Source of the DNA: Sulfitobacter sp. SK012
Lineage (GTDB): Bacteria > Pseudomonadota > Alphaproteobacteria > Rhodobacterales > Rhodobacteraceae
DNA length: 64,000 nt
Assembly: GCF_003352085.1 (NCBI RefSeq)
Contig: NZ_CP025804.1
Location: forward strand, 2,294,001-2,358,000
Direction: 5' to 3'
In this document: piece by piece, positions 56,271 through 64,000 of the stretch
Numbering within the stretch: position 1 is the first letter of the stretch
Layout: each line of letters begins with the position of its first letter
Position numbers and translations under genes: made by a program
Notes under the pieces: model-generated
What the model was told of the DNA's origin: nothing
Seen by the model: only the letters and a program-made list of their open reading frames with translations
Database searches by the model: none

Positions 56271-57488
56271 GCCATCCGCACGCCAGCCATCAAACACCTC
56301 CAACGCCTTTTCAACAAACGTAGCATCGTTGATGTGGCACCCGATACGGTGCGCCTGCACATTTTGCGGTAGCGCGGCCTCAAGGTCCGTCAAAAACTGC
56401 GCCAATGCCTCTGGGTCATGCAGATCAGCACCTTCGCGGTCCCATTCACCAAGGCCGTGTTCTGGCAACAAAAGCACTGTCGGACCTTTGGCCGTAGCCA
56501 GTTGTTTTGCATGGGCGTGCGCTACCATCTTGCGCTCGTCTTGGTTTAAAATAACATTCAACAGCAGTCGGTTATGCGGTCTTTGAGGGTGATTATGCCA
56601 CTTTTCCGGCACGGGTTCCCAACCCACAAGATCGACAAGATCATAGCATCCCGGAGCCACAATCTGCGGCGTGCCACTTAGGCCCGCATTGGTCAGCCGG
56701 TCAGGCCCTGCAGAAACGCTTGATCCGTTGATATGATTGCCCAGTTCTTGGGTGCAAAAGTCGAACACGCAGGCAAACATGCCCTGCGCAGCCAGGTTTT
56801 CAAACGCGCGCCCGCCCATGCCCGTGGCATGGAAAACGACCACCTCATAGCCGCGCGCCTCAAGTGCTGGCTTTAGCGTGATCATGTATTTCAACGCTGA
56901 TGTGCCCAGTGACGTCATCCCGATAAGGGGCTTGTTGAATTCAGGTTTGATCACCGCCCGCGCGGCTCCCAAGACAGCCCCCGCCGCTTGACTAAGCGTC
57001 GCCTTGCAGACTGAATTCATTCCATAAAGGCCCCCGGCCCAAAGGATCATTTGAACGTCTGCGGCCATCCGTGCCCCTGGCACCAACGGCGAATAGGCAA
57101 CGGTCGACACAATGTATTTAGGCACACCAAGTGGCAAAGCTGCCGTCACATCCAGCGCAAGATCAGTCCCCATTGTGCCGCCCAGCACGATCATTCCGTC
57201 GAATTTTCCTTCGAGGTAGAGCCGCGCCGTCAAAAGCGCGGCCCCCTTCGCCATGATCTGCATCGCAACGTTTTCTTCACCCGAGGCAACGGCCGCAGCG
57301 ATTGAGCTGCCACCCTCCTCTGCCACATCATGTTTGGAGTAATCTGTGGGCTGGGATGGATCGCCCAAAACGGACACATCCATCGTGATGACGCGGCCGC
57401 CCTGGTCGCGGATCACACCTGCCAGAAAACCCAGCTCGTCGTCCTTGGTGTCGTATGTGCCGATCACCAATATGGTTTTATCTGTCAT
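56259..57488 (-). CDS. Tm-1-like ATP-binding domain protein (UPF0261)
   Basis: 409 residues. The N-terminal part (ILVIGTYDTKDDELGFLAG) is the UPF0261/Tm-1 domain, named for the tomato virus resistance protein, and the rest contains GGTMGTDLALDVTAALPLG and GMTSLGTSALKYMITLKPAL. In bacteria it usually lies next to a TIM-barrel phosphoenolpyruvate-hydrolase-like gene; none is seen here. ATG at 57488 is 14 bases from the aldehyde dehydrogenase stop. Function is not established; the context suggests a role in breakdown of an organic acid. Confidence 0.88.
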   Translation of the reverse strand: MTDKTILVIGTYDTKDDELGFLAGVIRDQGGRVITMDVSVLGDPSQPTDYSKHDVAEEGGSSIAAAVASGEENVAMQIMAKGAALLTARLYLEGKFDGMIVLGGTMGTDLALDVTAALPLGVPKYIVSTVAYSPLVPGARMAADVQMILWAGGLYGMNSVCKATLSQAAGAVLGAARAVIKPEFNKPLIGMTSLGTSALKYMITLKPALEARGYEVVVFHATGMGGRAFENLAAQGMFACVFDFCTQELGNHINGSSVSAGPDRLTNAGLSGTPQIVAPGCYDLVDLVGWEPVPEKWHNHPQRPHNRLLLNVILNQDERKMVAHAHAKQLATAKGPTVLLLPEHGLGEWDREGADLHDPEALAQFLTDLEAALPQNVQAHRIGCHINDATFVEKALEVFDGWRADGLVG

Positions 57489-57502
57489 CGCATGCCCCCC
57501 TG

Positions 57503-58987
57503 CTACAGCTTGATCCACGCTGTCTTTAGATTGATATATTTCTCAATTGCATGCAGCGACTTGTCAGACCCATTGCCCGATTGCCCCACGCCGCCCAAAG
57601 GCACCGTCCCGTCCGCGCCTCCATAGGTGTTCACATGCATCACGCCCGTCCGTACATCTCGAACCATGCGGTGCGCGCGGCTAAGGTTTGATGTCCAAAC
57701 TGCACCTGCCAGCCCATAAACGGTTGAGTTTGCGATGTGCACGGCGCCGTCGTCGTCTTCAAACGGGGTCACACCCAACACAGGGCCAAAAACTTCCCTT
57801 TGCGCCAATGTCGCATCCTCGGTCACGCCCGTAACAATCGTAGGTTCCATGTAATAGCCGCCGGTGTTTTCCAATATACGCGCGCCGCCAGTGACGATCT
57901 TGCCGCCTTCTTTGACCGCAGTGCCTACAAACCCGAGGTTCTGCTTTAGCTGCGCCTCAGAATTTACAGCACCTATCGCTGTAGTCATGTCCAACGGATC
58001 ACCGACACGCATGTTTTCAGCGGCTTTTGTGACCGCGTCCACAAAGCTGTCGTGAATGGAGGCTTCGACTAGCAACCGTGACCCGGCAACGCACACCTGT
58101 CCTGAATTGCGAAAGATGCCTCCCGCCGCGACTTTGGCGGCCTCATCCAGATCGGGCGCATCCGCAAAGATGATGTTTGGGGATTTACCGCCCAATTCCA
58201 GATATACGCGTTTCATGTTCGACCGCGCCGCATATTCCATCAGCCGCCGGCCTGTGCTGCCTGATCCTGTAAAGGCCAGAACATCCACGTCCATCGACAG
58301 CCCCAGCGCCTCGCCCACAACGGCCCCTTGGCCGGTGACGGCGTTCAAAACGCCAGGCGGCAATCCAGCCTCAAGTGCAAGGTCCGCCATGCGCATCAAT
58401 GACAAAGATGCCGTTTCAGACGGCTTCAACACCACCGAATTTCCCATCGCCAGCGCGGGGCCCAATTTCCACGCCCCAATCATCAATGGAAAATTCCAAG
58501 GTATGATCGCGCCGACAACGCCCACAGGTTCTTTGTGGATCATGCCCAAAATATCAGAAGACGTGGGCGCGATCTCTCCGTAGATCTTATCAAGTGCTTC
58601 TGCGTAATAGCGGATTGTTCCAGCCGCGGATCCCGGTTCAGCTTTGATCGCCATGCCGATCTCAGTGCCGTTATCGCGCACCCCCAAAACGGCCAATTCC
58701 AAGGCGTTGGCGTCGATCAAATCCGCCCATTTCAACAAGACTTTCTTGCGCGCAGCGGGCGATTGACCGGCCCAACGTTTATCCTCAAATGCCGCGCGCG
58801 CTGAAGCAATCGCAGCGTTCATATCCGCGGCCGTGCCCTTTGCGACCTGGGTCAGAACCTGCCCGTCTATCGGGGATAGAATATCCATCATGCCGCCATC
58901 AGATGCAGGCACATGTTTGCCCTCAATCAGATGCGAAAAGGCAGCTACTGGTTGCGCCCGAAGCGCTTCAATTTTGCTTTGGTCCAT
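57503..58987 (-). CDS. Aldehyde dehydrogenase (NAD-dependent)
   Basis: 494 residues. PWNFPLMIGAWKLGPALAMG is the NAD site, the catalytic Glu is in YLELGGKSPN and Cys in SGQVCVAGSR. The class looks like broad-range aldehyde (aryl or betaine type) dehydrogenase; with neighbours hpa and an amine-forming decarboxylase, an arylacetaldehyde is a possible substrate. It lies five bases after the tctA gene and is probably in one operon with it. Confidence 0.9.
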   Translation of the reverse strand: MDQSKIEALRAQPVAAFSHLIEGKHVPASDGGMMDILSPIDGQVLTQVAKGTAADMNAAIASARAAFEDKRWAGQSPAARKKVLLKWADLIDANALELAVLGVRDNGTEIGMAIKAEPGSAAGTIRYYAEALDKIYGEIAPTSSDILGMIHKEPVGVVGAIIPWNFPLMIGAWKLGPALAMGNSVVLKPSETASLSLMRMADLALEAGLPPGVLNAVTGQGAVVGEALGLSMDVDVLAFTGSGSTGRRLMEYAARSNMKRVYLELGGKSPNIIFADAPDLDEAAKVAAGGIFRNSGQVCVAGSRLLVEASIHDSFVDAVTKAAENMRVGDPLDMTTAIGAVNSEAQLKQNLGFVGTAVKEGGKIVTGGARILENTGGYYMEPTIVTGVTEDATLAQREVFGPVLGVTPFEDDDGAVHIANSTVYGLAGAVWTSNLSRAHRMVRDVRTGVMHVNTYGGADGTVPLGGVGQSGNGSDKSLHAIEKYINLKTAWIKL

Positions 58988-58992
58988 GGGTC

Positions 58993-60510
58993 CTACCGTG
59001 TCTGACTGTCGTGCAAGTCGTGGTCTTCTTCTGGTTGATGCGCGCGATATTCCTTGATCAAGGTGCGGATATGCAGCGCCAAAACCATAAGGATGATCGC
59101 AAAGAGAATGAACGAAATCGGACGATCAATCATGTCGAATGGCGTTTTGAGGCGTGGCAACGCAGAGCGCAGTTTGACCTCCATGATCCCGCCTAAAACC
59201 ATGCCAAGAATGATCGGCACGATTGGCAAGTTAAGCCGCTTCAGAACAAGGCCTAACACCCCGAACCCAGCAGAGATCATGCAATCGGTCAGCGAATTGC
59301 GTAGTGAATAAACCCCAACAAATGACAGGATAAGGATCATCACCCCCAAGAACCGCGTCGGCACACGAATGATCTTCGTCAGTAGATTTGTAGAGAATAG
59401 CAAGAAGATCATCACGATCACATTGAGCAAGATCAGCGCGAAATAGAGCCCATAGACCAGATCAATGTTGTTCTGGAAAAGCTGCGGACCGGGGATGACG
59501 TTGTGCACATAAAACACCGACAACATCATCGCAGTTAGCGCTTCGCCCGGGATACCAAGCGCCAAAAGCGGAATCATTGCGGCGGCAGGCACGGCATTGT
59601 TGGCGGCCTCGGATGCGATCAGGCCCTCAGGGGATCCTTTACCAAAAAGCTCAGGGTTCTTGGATGTCTTTTGTGCGTAGGTATAGCTCATGAATTGGGC
59701 TGTGAATTCGCCTGTTCCGGGGATCATACCAAGGACCACACCAAAGCTCGCAGCGACCGTAGCCACCCGCTTGTGCTTCATGAGCTCTTTGATGCCCGCT
59801 GTCATTTTGCCCGATACGGGTTTTGCATCTGGGCTGGAATCTGGCGCGGTAAGCAAGAAGAACGCTTGGCTAAGCGCAAACAATCCCAGCACCACGACAA
59901 TCAGGTTAATGCCCGAGCTTAGGAACGAATAGCCGAATGTGTAGCGTTGCGTGTAGGTGACCGCGTCCAAGCCGATCGTCTGGAGGAAAATCCCAAACAT
60001 CGCCAGCAATCCAGCAGCAAAAATCTGCCCTCGATGGGCGAGAATAACCAGTATAATACCCAGCAATGCGGCAAGAAAGATCTCTCGCGATCCGAACATT
60101 GGCGCAATGAGAGCCAGCACCGGCGATAGTAATATCAGACAAACGATGCCAAAAATGCCACCCCAAAACGACGCACTATAGGCGAGCGATACGGCCCTGT
60201 GCGCCTCACCTCGTTCTGTCATTGGATAGCCGTCATAGGACGTCAGAGCATTCACCGCCGTCCCTGGTGTGTTGATCAACACCGCCGGGATCGCTCCGCC
60301 GTACATCGACGAGCCATAGATACCAAGCAGCATCGTTAGGCCGACAATAGGATCGAGTGAAAAGGTCGCGGGCAGCAAAATCGCAATGGCGACCGCCGGG
60401 CCAACGCCGGGGATCGCCCCGATGATAACGCCCCCGATGGACCCCACCAAAAGCGCCAGCATAACATCCCAACGGGCCAACATTTCGGCCCCAGCAATCA
60501 GGTTCTCCAT
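58993..60510 (-). CDS. Tripartite tricarboxylate transporter, large permease TctA (second system)
   Basis: About 505 residues with 11-12 membrane segments. Family motifs are GAIPGVGPAVAIAILLP, YGSSMYGGAIPAVLINTPG and AAMIPLLALGIPGEALTA. The ATG at 60510 is preferred; a TTG at 60522 lies right after the tctB stop and is possible. Its set of motifs differs from the first system (19296-20801), so the two are distant paralogues. The operon with an aldehyde dehydrogenase suggests a carboxylate from amine/aldehyde catabolism. Confidence 0.92.
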   Translation of the reverse strand: MENLIAGAEMLARWDVMLALLVGSIGGVIIGAIPGVGPAVAIAILLPATFSLDPIVGLTMLLGIYGSSMYGGAIPAVLINTPGTAVNALTSYDGYPMTERGEAHRAVSLAYSASFWGGIFGIVCLILLSPVLALIAPMFGSREIFLAALLGIILVILAHRGQIFAAGLLAMFGIFLQTIGLDAVTYTQRYTFGYSFLSSGINLIVVVLGLFALSQAFFLLTAPDSSPDAKPVSGKMTAGIKELMKHKRVATVAASFGVVLGMIPGTGEFTAQFMSYTYAQKTSKNPELFGKGSPEGLIASEAANNAVPAAAMIPLLALGIPGEALTAMMLSVFYVHNVIPGPQLFQNNIDLVYGLYFALILLNVIVMIFLLFSTNLLTKIIRVPTRFLGVMILILSFVGVYSLRNSLTDCMISAGFGVLGLVLKRLNLPIVPIILGMVLGGIMEVKLRSALPRLKTPFDMIDRPISFILFAIILMVLALHIRTLIKEYRAHQPEEDHDLHDSQTR

Positions 60511-60522
60511 GGTTTGGTCCAA

Positions 60523-61062
60523 TCAGAAATAATTCAGCATGATTTGGCGCAACCCGTCTGGAAGCACTTCGTAGATAAGGCCTGAAGGCAAGTTGACCTT
60601 CAGCAAGGTCTTAAACAACAGGACGATGATCAGAGCGCTTATCGCCGCGGCACCCAAGACGCGGGCGCTGCGGTACCCGACGCGCAACGCAAGGGCCACA
60701 GCAAAGATAACGGTCGTCGGAAGGTATCCGGTATAGGGCACAGCGGCGGCGTAGGCGATGAACCAGCCTGCGTATTCAAAGGCGGAAAACCACATCAACA
60801 CTTCGCGCCAGCGGCCCTCAATACGTTCGGAAAACAAAGAACCCAACAAGTGCAGCACGGCAAAGAAGGTCATGCCCACAAGAGATACTGCTGGCCAAAA
60901 CCTTGGCTGAGCAAACAGCTTTGATCCGTTCTTATATGCCGTTTGATCGATCAGTTGAGTGAGCAAAAAGACCGAAAAGATCAGAACAATCCACGCAAAA
61001 ACAATATCACCGGGTCGGCGGTACCGCCTGAACAAAGATTGAAGCGTTTTGACGCGCGACAT
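60523..61062 (-). CDS. Tripartite tricarboxylate transporter, small permease TctB (second system)
   Basis: 179 residues with four membrane segments and a polar N-terminus (MSRVKTLQSLFRRYRRPGD). It is somewhat longer than the first TctB, which is normal spread for this poorly conserved subunit. The upstream in-frame start at 61104 would lie in the hairpin region, so ATG at 61062 is taken. Confidence 0.88.
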   Translation of the reverse strand: MSRVKTLQSLFRRYRRPGDIVFAWIVLIFSVFLLTQLIDQTAYKNGSKLFAQPRFWPAVSLVGMTFFAVLHLLGSLFSERIEGRWREVLMWFSAFEYAGWFIAYAAAVPYTGYLPTTVIFAVALALRVGYRSARVLGAAAISALIIVLLFKTLLKVNLPSGLIYEVLPDGLRQIMLNYF

Positions 61063-61097
61063 GGTGTAGCCCCCGGTATTCTCGGTGCAGAAATGGC

Positions 61098-61116
61098 CGG
61101 GCAAAGATATTGCCCG
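61098..61116 (-). other. Stem-loop between tctC and tctB
   Basis: CGGGCAA and TTGCCCG form a perfect seven-base stem around AGATA. It may lower the level of the membrane subunits or protect the receptor mRNA end. The T tract after it on the minus strand is weak. Confidence 0.5.
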
Positions 61117-61134
61117 ACCAATTTTTTGTCGTGA

Positions 61135-62079
61135 TTACTGAGCTAGCATGCCTTCAATACGGGCCATCGTCTCAATGTCCGTAATGATCTGGGCTTTGAC
61201 CTCATCTGCGGTCTGCCAGTACACTAGCGCGCCCGTGTCAGCGGCCAGTTTGAGTGCACGCTCAGACATCATCGTCTTTTGCGCGACGGCGATGATCTTG
61301 TCCTGAACATCTTGTGGTGTGTCGGCATGAACAAACAGACCGTTCCACAAAGCGACGTCCAGATTGGGCGCAAGCTCGGCTACTGTCGGGGTGTCAGGCG
61401 TCAATGGAATGCGCTCGGATCCAATGGAGGCGAGAACTTTGACATCATCCAAGCAAGGGAAGATTTGCTGCAGCGTCGTGTTGATGACGTCGACGTCGCC
61501 AGAGGCTAGCGTGTTGCAATCCAGCGCATCAAATGCCGCGTCAGATGCGAAGGCAAAGCCCATCTCTTTGGCAAGACCGAAGGTGACTTGTGTTGGCACG
61601 AGTGGCGCACCGAAGTGACCCAGAACAACATCGTTGCTGCCCGCATATTCAGCCAAGCCCGCCATGTCGTCATAAGGTGCATCGCCGCTGGTCGCGATGA
61701 CGAACGGATATGTCAGGAAGTTCCCAAGCGGCACGAAGGGATCGGGGTTCAGCTCAGGAATGCCGATCTGCGGGCCAACAACGGGAATGGCGATGATAAA
61801 CGAACCGACAGTGTAACCATCAGCAGGCGCATTCGCCACTTCGATGGCACCCGGGAACGGGCCACCGCCCCCACCAGGCTTGTTAACAACAGCCGTCGCG
61901 ACGCCGTAGGCCTCGGAGAAATCTTCTGCAATCATGCGTGTCAGCACGTCTTCAAGGTCACCCGGAGGCCAAGGCACAACAAACTCAACTGGCTTTTCTG
62001 GGTATTCCGCTTGTGCGGCCCCTGTGACGGCTGCCATGGCAAGTGCCATGGCTGTCACTGACGTCATAAATTTAGTCAT
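61135..62079 (-). CDS. Tripartite tricarboxylate transporter, receptor TctC (second system)
   Basis: 314 residues with a signal peptide (about 1-24, ending AQA). The Bug receptor fold is seen in PVEFVVPWPPGDLEDVLTRM and VVNKPGGGGGPFPGAIEVAN, where the Asp before the second strand usually contacts the ligand carboxylate, then NGLFVHADTPQDVQDK near residue 245. Strong ribosome site GGGAGAGAG. An inverted repeat at 62098-62114 lies directly in front. Confidence 0.93.
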   Translation of the reverse strand: MTKFMTSVTAMALAMAAVTGAAQAEYPEKPVEFVVPWPPGDLEDVLTRMIAEDFSEAYGVATAVVNKPGGGGGPFPGAIEVANAPADGYTVGSFIIAIPVVGPQIGIPELNPDPFVPLGNFLTYPFVIATSGDAPYDDMAGLAEYAGSNDVVLGHFGAPLVPTQVTFGLAKEMGFAFASDAAFDALDCNTLASGDVDVINTTLQQIFPCLDDVKVLASIGSERIPLTPDTPTVAELAPNLDVALWNGLFVHADTPQDVQDKIIAVAQKTMMSERALKLAADTGALVYWQTADEVKAQIITDIETMARIEGMLAQ

Positions 62080-62097
62080 TTCTCTCTCCCTGGTGTT

Positions 62098-62114
62098 GGT
62101 TCATATACTGAACC
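62098..62114. promoter_or_regulatory. Inverted repeat, likely IclR operator
   Basis: GGTTCA-TATAC-TGAACC is a perfect six-base inverted repeat. It lies 19 bases from the tctC start and about 60 bases from the divergent IclR gene, the usual place for an operator controlling both. Confidence 0.65.
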
Positions 62115-62174
62115 GCTGTTATGTAAAAAAGGTTGCCTTGTTAAATTGCATGTGTCAAACTTTTTCTGAATTGG

Positions 62175-63002
62175 ATGGAAAGCGAAGCCTGCATGTCATC
62201 AGCCGCAAAAACCCTTGAGTTATTGGCGCATTTTTCGTCGGCCCGGCCCGAGATTGGGTTATCGACGTTGTGCCGTCTGGCGCGCCGTGACAAGGCAACC
62301 ACCTACCGCCACCTCCAAGCCCTTGAGGATGCGGGGTTTGTGGAGCAAAATCCGGCAACCAAACACTACCGCCTAGGCCCAATTGTGCTGCAGCTCGCGC
62401 AGACCCGTGAGGAAACCGTCCCGCGAAAAGCAGGAGCCGAAGCTGCGTTGTCACGCTTGGCTGACGCTACCGGTGAGACGTCTCATGTATCAGTATTATC
62501 AGGCACGACTGTCTATCCACTCGCATCTTGCGAATCGCCGAAACACGGCACGCGGGCGATCATCGACATTCAGACCTTCCCTTTGCATGCGACAGCATCA
62601 GGCCTGTGCGCGCTGGCATTTGGTCCTTCCAAATTGATGGATGTGGCTACCGAAAACCTTCAAGCCTACACAGCAAAGACCGTACAAACCGCTGCAGACC
62701 TCGAACAAGCTGTCCAATCTGCGCGCGACACCGGCTTTGGGCGTTCTGATCGCAGTTATGAAAATGAAATCCACAGCTTATCTGTTCCGGTTTTCGATCA
62801 AACCGGCCTCTTTGCAGGTGCTGTATCTGTTGCGAGCGTCGCCACGCGGTTTTCGCAGGATCTTGAGCGCATTATTAAGAGTAATCTGGTTAGCGCCAGT
62901 CGTGAAATTTCCCACAATTGGGGTGGAACGCCCCCTGCCGACATCGAGGCCGCCTGGGCCAAATCCCTTTCACCATCGCACGCATCGGAAACCGCATCAT
63001 GA
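62175..63002 (+). CDS. IclR family transcriptional regulator
   Basis: 275 residues. Winged helix-turn-helix at about 8-65 (AKTLELLAHFSSARPEIGLS then DKATTYRHLQALEDAGFVEQ), then an IclR effector domain (ETSHVSVLSGTTVYPLAS, PLHATASGLCALAFG, SLSVPVFDQTGLFAGAVSVA). It is divergent from the tctCBA operon and overlaps the aminotransferase gene by four bases, so it probably controls both. ATG at 62175 and at 62193 are both possible starts. Confidence 0.92.
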   Translation: MESEACMSSAAKTLELLAHFSSARPEIGLSTLCRLARRDKATTYRHLQALEDAGFVEQNPATKHYRLGPIVLQLAQTREETVPRKAGAEAALSRLADATGETSHVSVLSGTTVYPLASCESPKHGTRAIIDIQTFPLHATASGLCALAFGPSKLMDVATENLQAYTAKTVQTAADLEQAVQSARDTGFGRSDRSYENEIHSLSVPVFDQTGLFAGAVSVASVATRFSQDLERIIKSNLVSASREISHNWGGTPPADIEAAWAKSLSPSHASETAS

Positions 63003-64000
63003 AAGACTCAAACTTCCTGAAAGAACACAACGGTCGACTGATGTGGCACCCAATGACGTCGCCCCAAGACACCATTGATCATCCGCCGACCATCATTTCC
63101 GAAGCCAGCGGCGTTAACATTACCGACATTGACGGGCACACGGTCGTGGATGCCGTCGGTGGCATGTGGAACGTTAACCTTGGATATTCTTGCCAACCTG
63201 TAAAAGACGCAATGGCAGCTCAGCTTGAAAAACTCCCGTATTATTCGACCTTCCGAGGCACTTCGAACGAAGCCGCGATTGAGTTGTCGTACGAATTGAG
63301 TGAGTTTTTTGCGCCTGACGGCCTTAGCCGCGCGTTCTTTACTTCGGGCGGCTCAGATTCTGTGGAAACGGCGCTGCGTCTTGCGCGGCAATACCACAAG
63401 CTGCGCGGCGATGCGGGAAGGGTCAAATTCCTTAGCCTTAAAAAGGGTTACCATGGCACCCATATTGGCGGCGCGAGCGTCAACGGAAATGCGAATTTCC
63501 GCAATGCGTATGAACCGCTGCTGCCGGGCTGCTATCACATCCCTGCGCCCTATACGTACCGCAACCCTTTCAATGAAACTGACCCCGAAAAGCTGGCGCA
63601 ACTATGCGCCGCAGCGTTGGAGGATGAAATTGCCTTCCAAGGTGCCAACACCATTGCCGCGATGATCATCGAGCCGATCTTGGGTGCTGGTGGCGTGATC
63701 GTGCCGCATAAGTCCTTTGCGCCAATGGTCCGCGATATTTGTGAACGAAATGGTATTTTGTTGATCACGGATGAAGTTGTGACCGCGTATGGCCGCACCG
63801 GTGCGTGGTCCGGTGCCCGGCTTTGGGGCATTAAGCCTGATATGATGTGCACCGCCAAAGCCATCACCAACGGGTATTTCCCATTTGGGGCCGTGATGCT
63901 GGGTGACAAGATGATCGAGGCGTTCGAAAACAACCCCAATGCCAAAATTGGTCATGGCTACACATACTCTGGGCACCCTGTGGGCGCTGCCGCTGCACTG
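62999..64000 (+). CDS. Class III aminotransferase, 3'-truncated by window edge
   Basis: 334 codons visible, frame open to the last base. Omega-type PLP transaminase: GLSRAFFTSGGSDSVETALR, GYHGTHIGGAS, the Asp258 in LITDEVVTAYGRTG and Lys287 in CTAKAITNGYFPFGAV that forms the aldimine. It starts with the ATGA overlap with the IclR stop. Relatives use pyruvate or another keto acid and take beta-alanine, taurine or other amines. In this setting an aromatic or other monoamine would be a fitting substrate, which is inference. About 120 residues are missing. Confidence 0.92.
   Translation, partial: MKDSNFLKEHNGRLMWHPMTSPQDTIDHPPTIISEASGVNITDIDGHTVVDAVGGMWNVNLGYSCQPVKDAMAAQLEKLPYYSTFRGTSNEAAIELSYELSEFFAPDGLSRAFFTSGGSDSVETALRLARQYHKLRGDAGRVKFLSLKKGYHGTHIGGASVNGNANFRNAYEPLLPGCYHIPAPYTYRNPFNETDPEKLAQLCAAALEDEIAFQGANTIAAMIIEPILGAGGVIVPHKSFAPMVRDICERNGILLITDEVVTAYGRTGAWSGARLWGIKPDMMCTAKAITNGYFPFGAVMLGDKMIEAFENNPNAKIGHGYTYSGHPVGAAAAL

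Overview
The window looks like chromosome from a marine alphaproteobacterium of the Rhodobacteraceae (Roseobacter group). The grounds are the overall gene repertoire and order: L21 with a C-terminal helix-hairpin-helix extension, obg-proB-proA, a ChpT-type phosphotransferase beside a DUF3553 protein, olsBA for ornithine lipids, a GlxA-type regulator next to a Liv-type ABC operon, several Tct-type tripartite transporters, and TTAA-N7-TTAA motifs typical of CtrA. Genus and species cannot be fixed from this sequence alone.

Layout. 1-1.2 kb: the 3' part of an unrecognised gene, then tRNA-Ser(CGA). 1.3-9.2 kb: two DUF2059 secreted proteins, rplU-rpmA, a LysE-type exporter plus an acetyltransferase, obgE-proB-proA. 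9.2-13 kb: chpT (frameshifted as given), DUF3553, olsB-olsA, a GAF protein and a PA14 protein. 13-15.2 kb: rpsB-tsf with promoter and terminator. 15.2-19 kb: a small membrane protein, LysR, a sulfotransferase, and a LuxR-type regulator overlapping aroQ. 19.3-22.2 kb: a first tctCBA transporter. 22.2-22.8 kb: an AT-rich gap. 22.8-32.4 kb (minus strand): yicC, gmk, a gamma-carbonic-anhydrase-like protein and phoR, then a Pho box and pstSCAB-phoU-phoB. 32.6-36 kb: a PAS protein with a CtrA-like box, class II DAHP synthase and a GlxA-type regulator. 36.2-41.8 kb: a Liv-type ABC operon interrupted by a small cysteine-bearing secreted protein. 41.8-44.5 kb: a HerA-like ATPase, two candidate small RNAs and an IalB-like protein. 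44.5-49.7 kb: lpxD-ACP-ketoacyl synthase, an L,D-transpeptidase and a Tat-exported DUF882 protein.

49.7-64 kb is the main accessory catabolic region. A homoprotocatechuate meta-cleavage operon (hpaF-hpaE-hpaD-decarboxylase-hpaG-hpaH) is divergent from hpaR, which has a clear inverted-repeat operator. It is followed by a Tm-1-like protein, an aldehyde dehydrogenase and a second tctCBA. Divergent from these are an IclR regulator (with an inverted repeat in front of tctC) and a class III aminotransferase that runs off the window. A pyridoxal decarboxylase of the aromatic-amino-acid type lies inside the hpa operon, and no hpaBC hydroxylase is seen in the window. This suggests a route from an aromatic amino acid or its amine (DOPA, dopamine or tyramine class) to central metabolism; that is inference.

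The most interesting regulatory signals are the two orphan promoter/terminator units at 43.5-43.8 kb (small-RNA candidates), the three CtrA-like boxes including one with no gene to serve, and the one-base frameshift in chpT, whose product would phosphorylate CtrA.
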